A DNA stretch of 8,882 bases, taken from Actinoplanes liguriensis. GTDB lineage: Bacteria > Actinomycetota > Actinomycetes > Mycobacteriales > Micromonosporaceae. The stretch is from the NCBI GenBank assembly GCA_000715855.1, contig KL571283.1:3986-12867 (forward strand). The letters run 5' to 3'. The position numbers and the translations under genes are program-made. Shown piece by piece: positions 6,963 through 8,882 of the stretch. Position 1 is the first letter of the stretch; each line of letters opens with the position of its first letter. The notes under the pieces were generated by a model, which saw nothing but the letters and a program-made list of their open reading frames with translations, ran no database searches and had not been told where the DNA came from.

Positions 6963-7619
6963 ATGAGCGGCGGCAAACTGCGGGTGGTCATCGCGGAGGA
7001 CGGGGTGATCGTCCGAGAGGGTGTGGCGGGAATGCTGCAGCAGTTCGGACATGAGGTGGTGGCCGCGGTCGGCGACGCGGAGGAGCTGCTGAAAGCGGTC
7101 GTGGAGCACCGGCCCGACGTGGTGGTCACCGATATGCGGATGCCACCGGGCTTCAGCGACGAGGGCCTGCAGGCGACGATCGCCCTGCGCGCCGAGAATC
7201 CGGATCTGCCGGTCCTGCTGCTGAGTCAGTATGTCGAACAGACCTATGCCCGGGAGCTGCTCGAGTCCGGGCCGTCCTCCGGTCTGGGCTACCTGCTCAA
7301 GGACCGGGTCGGCGACGTGGCCGACTTCATCGGCGCCCTGGAAGCGGTCGTCGCCGGGCGGACCATCGTGGATCCGGAGGTGGTCCGGCAACTGCTGGCC
7401 CGGCGCCAGGGCCCGCTGGACCGGCTCACCGCCCGGGAACGTGAGGTGCTGGGGTTGATGGCCGAGGGCCGGTCGAATGCCGCGATCGCACGTGAGCTGG
7501 TGGTCACCGATGCCGCGGTGGCCAAGCACATCAACAGTCTGCTGACCAAGCTGGACCTGCCACCGGACGCCGATGATCATCGTCGGGTCCGTGCGGTCCT
7601 CGCCTACCTGCGCGGTTGA
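6963..7619 (+). CDS. Two-component response regulator, NarL/LuxR family
   Basis: This 218-aa cytosolic DNA-binding regulator is the expected partner of the upstream HisKA_3 kinase. The receiver domain covers about residues 5-125: acidic pair E12-D13, phospho-acceptor D57 in 'VVTDMRMPP', switch S88 in 'LLLSQY', and K113 in 'YLLKDRV'. The C-terminal GerE/LuxR helix-turn-helix covers about 150-205, with 'LTAREREVLGLMAEGRSN', then 'AAIARELVVTDAAVAKHI'. All key residues are present and the length is standard. ATG 6963 is preferred because the receiver starts a few residues later; upstream is only a G-run (GGGGGTGGGGG) rather than a classical ribosome binding site. Kinase-regulator pairs of this class are usually directly coupled, so the 377-bp gap is odd. 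Likely targets are its own operon and the divergent ABC exporter. Confidence 0.95.
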   Translation: MSGGKLRVVIAEDGVIVREGVAGMLQQFGHEVVAAVGDAEELLKAVVEHRPDVVVTDMRMPPGFSDEGLQATIALRAENPDLPVLLLSQYVEQTYARELLESGPSSGLGYLLKDRVGDVADFIGALEAVVAGRTIVDPEVVRQLLARRQGPLDRLTAREREVLGLMAEGRSNAAIARELVVTDAAVAKHINSLLTKLDLPPDADDHRRVRAVLAYLRG

Positions 7620-7643
7620 GGGGGATCCGCAGGTCAGAGTTCC

Positions 7644-7672
7644 TTGACAATTGAACAGTGCCTATTGATTGC
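7644..7672 (+). promoter_or_regulatory. AT-rich island with consensus -35 hexamer
   Basis: TTGACA at 7644-7649 matches the sigma70-type -35 exactly, inside the most AT-rich stretch of the window (about 7641-7672). No good -10 lies at 16-18 bp: GATTGC sits at 17 bp, while the better TATTGA at 7663 gives only a 13-bp spacer. If it is a promoter, it would serve the NLP gene with a leader of roughly 170-180 nt. Confidence 0.35.
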
Positions 7673-7770
7673 GGCGTCCCCGCCGGGCAGGCTGGGGCCG
7701 GTCGTTACTCGCGGGTACGCAGCCGGTGGCGCGCGGGGGAGTGTTAGCGCAGCGTTGATCCGGACGCCGC
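7671..7770 (+). other. Long-range inverted repeat in NLP gene leader
   Basis: GCGGCGTCC (7671-7679) is exactly complementary to GGACGCCGC (7762-7770), closing an 82-nt interval. Inside the interval, GC-rich pieces can form smaller stems, for example CCCCGCC with GGC-T-GGGG at 7678-7697, which competes with the outer stem. This could be a structured 5' leader upstream of the NLP gene, or the small stem could be the response-regulator terminator. I do not match it to a known riboswitch class. Confidence 0.25.
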
Positions 7771-7840
7771 CTGGTGGTCCCCCGGGCACCGGACAGGAAT
7801 GCGGAAATCCCTCGTAACGATCATCCCCGATCGATGTACG

Positions 7841-7846
7841 AAGGAG
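7841..7846 (+). promoter_or_regulatory. Ribosome binding site that sets the NLP start
   Basis: AAGGAG sits 8 nt before ATG 7855. It is a strong Shine-Dalgarno sequence, decides for ATG 7855 over GTG 7774 (27 codons upstream in the same frame), and leaves a signal peptide with a normal N-region. Confidence 0.85.
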
Positions 7847-7854
7847 TTCGGTAC

Positions 7855-8661
7855 ATGGTTTCCCCGGCCAATCCCCCCGAGCCCACCACGAAGCGCCGCG
7901 GCAGGGTCGCGCGGCGAACGGCGATCGTCGCCGGCAGCGCACTTGCCCTGGTCGTCGCCGCGGCCACGCCGGCGCTCGCCGCGCCACCTGCCAAACTGCC
8001 CGGCAACGCCGAGGCGGTCGAGACGAAATGGCAGCCGGCGTACGACTACGACACCGACGGTTGCTACCCCACGCCGGCGATCGGCCCGACCGGCACGGTC
8101 AACGGCGGGCTCAACCCGACCGGCTCGCTCAGTGGCGACTGCCACGACACGTCCGACCTGGACAACACCAACGGCTATTCGCGGTACAAGTGCAACAACG
8201 GGTGGTGCGCCATGGCGTACGCGCTCTACTTCGAGAAGGACCAGGCCCTCGCGAACAGCTCGATCGGCGGTCACCGCCACGACTGGGAACACGTCGTCGT
8301 CTGGACACAGAACGACGTCGCGAAGTACGTCTCCACCTCGAACCACGGCGACTTCACGATCTACGCGGCGAGCGGTGTGATCTGGACGGGCAACCACCCG
8401 AAGATCGTCTACCACAAGGACGGCGTGAGCACCCACTGCTTCCGGCTCGCGAACAGTGGTGACGAGCCGCCGGAAAACGCGTACCACACCTGGCAGTACC
8501 CGACGCTGGTCGGCTGGAACGGCTTCCCGTCCACCAGCATCCGCACCACCCTCAGCAACTATGACTTCGGCAGCGCCAACTTCGGCCTCAAGGACGCCAA
8601 CTTCGTCAACCTGATCACCGAGGCGATGCCCGCCGGCATCAGCTTCAATCCCGCGGCCTGA
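7855..8661 (+). CDS. Secreted NPP1/NLP-family protein (necrosis- and ethylene-inducing-like)
   Basis: This 268-aa preprotein has a signal peptide: a basic N-region 'KRRGRVARR', a hydrophobic core 'IVAGSALALVVAAAT' and an ALA cleavage site after residue 42. The mature part carries the family hallmark GHRHDWE at 139-145, followed by 'HVVVW'. By analogy with characterised NLPs, H140, D143, E145 and probably D129 ('FEKDQ') bind the divalent cation needed to permeabilise eudicot plasma membranes through glycosylinositol phosphorylceramide sphingolipids. 'DTSDLDNTNGYSRYKCNNGW' precedes it (98-117). Five cysteines (C70, C96, C113, C118, C195) suggest disulfides and resemble type II rather than two-cysteine type I members. 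Many bacterial and fungal NLPs are not cytotoxic, so plant toxicity is not established. The gene stands alone between a long leader and a strong terminator. Confidence 0.93.
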   Translation: MVSPANPPEPTTKRRGRVARRTAIVAGSALALVVAAATPALAAPPAKLPGNAEAVETKWQPAYDYDTDGCYPTPAIGPTGTVNGGLNPTGSLSGDCHDTSDLDNTNGYSRYKCNNGWCAMAYALYFEKDQALANSSIGGHRHDWEHVVVWTQNDVAKYVSTSNHGDFTIYAASGVIWTGNHPKIVYHKDGVSTHCFRLANSGDEPPENAYHTWQYPTLVGWNGFPSTSIRTTLSNYDFGSANFGLKDANFVNLITEAMPAGISFNPAA

Positions 8662-8667
8662 CCCGAA

Positions 8668-8699
8668 AAGGCGGGCCGGAGAAGGATCCGGCCCGCCTT
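8668..8699. terminator. Strong bidirectional hairpin terminator
   Basis: AAGGCGGGCCGGA (8668-8680) pairs perfectly with TCCGGCCCGCCTT (8687-8699) around the 6-nt loop GAAGGA. It begins 6 bp after the NLP stop codon. On the minus strand the stem ends in TTTT (complement of 8666-8669), so it is a classical intrinsic terminator for the converging GGDEF gene, whose stop codon overlaps the base of the stem. Confidence 0.9.
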
Positions 8700-8882
8700 C
8701 AGGCGGAGTGCGCGACCTCGGCCTGCTCCCCGAGCGGCGTGTTCCTTCCGTTCCGCTTGGCCGAGTACATGACCCGGTCCGCCAGCGCCACCAGCCGCTC
8801 CCCGGAAACGGGCGGATCGAGGAACGTCACCGCCCCGACGCTGAATCCGACCCTTGGCGCGTCGGCGGCCGTAGCCCCCAGT
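8699..8882 (-). CDS. GGDEF domain protein, C-terminal end, cut by window edge
   Basis: The last 60 codons of a minus-strand gene end at a TGA at 8701-8699. The sequence 'VGFSVGAVTFLDPP', then 'GERLVALADRVMYSAKRNGR', is the conserved tail of GGDEF domains (S-[IV]-G-x-A, then LLxxADxAMYxAKxxGRN). Such domains make c-di-GMP from two GTP. The GG(D/E)EF active site and any sensory or membrane domains lie outside the window, so activity cannot be judged. A short hydrophilic tail of about 15 residues follows the domain. Transcription converges with the NLP gene and the two share one terminator. Confidence 0.88.
   Translation of the reverse strand, partial: LGATAADAPRVGFSVGAVTFLDPPVSGERLVALADRVMYSAKRNGRNTPLGEQAEVAHSA

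Noticed and set aside
5368..7580. Very long minus-strand open frames (511 and 610 codons) antisense to the kinase and regulator
   Set aside because: They are mirror frames of high-GC genes: rich in Arg, Pro, Gly and His, with no domain motifs, and they run through both well-supported plus-strand genes and the spacer.
7796..7821. ECF-type promoter GGAAT-N18-GAT upstream of the NLP gene
   Set aside because: It only partly matches the SigR-like consensus; one of three -10 bases differs and such matches are common by chance.
7774..7854. Upstream GTG start for the NLP protein
   Set aside because: It would place the AAGGAG ribosome binding site inside the coding region and add a charged segment before the signal peptide; ATG 7855 fits better.
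7911..7930. Twin-arginine (Tat) signal in the NLP leader peptide
   Set aside because: ARRTAIV has the arginine pair but lacks the usual Ser/Thr before it and the Phe-Leu after it; a Sec signal explains the sequence as well.

Overview
This is a high-GC window (about 70% G+C, strongly G/C-biased third codon positions) from a soil-type filamentous actinobacterium. The mix of c-di-GMP enzymes, a DesK/NarL-type two-component system with a membrane sensor domain, a MacB/FtsX-type ABC exporter and a secreted NLP protein suggests Micromonosporaceae, perhaps Actinoplanes. That placement is inference from gene content, not a marker-gene result.

Layout, left to right. (1) 1-457, minus: the N-terminal third of an acyl-CoA synthetase, cut by the window edge. 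(2) 458-632: a divergent intergenic region with an 8-bp-arm inverted repeat. (3) 633-1835, plus: an EAL-HDOD protein with the EAL catalytic residues largely kept. (4) 1836-2055: a convergent spacer with a 22-bp direct repeat and a perfect 10-bp-stem hairpin. (5) 2056-5182, minus: a two-gene ABC exporter operon. The 775-aa permease is intact. The ATPase is frameshifted by a diverged 50-bp tandem duplication that carries a second Walker B/D-loop segment. (6) 5293-7619, plus: a divergent sensor kinase and a LuxR-type response regulator, separated by an unusual 377-bp G-rich spacer. The spacer contains a start codon coupled to the kinase stop, with a strong ribosome binding site. (7) 7620-7854: a leader region with an AT-rich island and a long-range 9-bp complementarity. 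(8) 7855-8661, plus: a secreted NPP1/NLP-family (necrosis- and ethylene-inducing-like) protein with the hallmark heptapeptide. (9) 8668-8699: a perfect 13-bp bidirectional terminator. (10) 8699-8882, minus: the C-terminus of a GGDEF diguanylate cyclase.

How they work together. The kinase and regulator lie back to back with the ABC exporter, so they probably form one signalling-and-efflux module. The exporter's ATPase reads as broken here; this is either a real pseudogene, possibly made by recombination with a paralogous ATPase, or an assembly chimera. The NLP gene has its own ribosome binding site and leader and need not belong to that module. The EAL-HDOD and GGDEF genes frame the window but share no operon.

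I found no tRNA, rRNA, CRISPR array, insertion sequence or integrase. No wholly new system is evident. The most unusual signals are the diverged duplication inside the ATPase gene, the NLP gene and its leader, and the kinase-regulator spacer.
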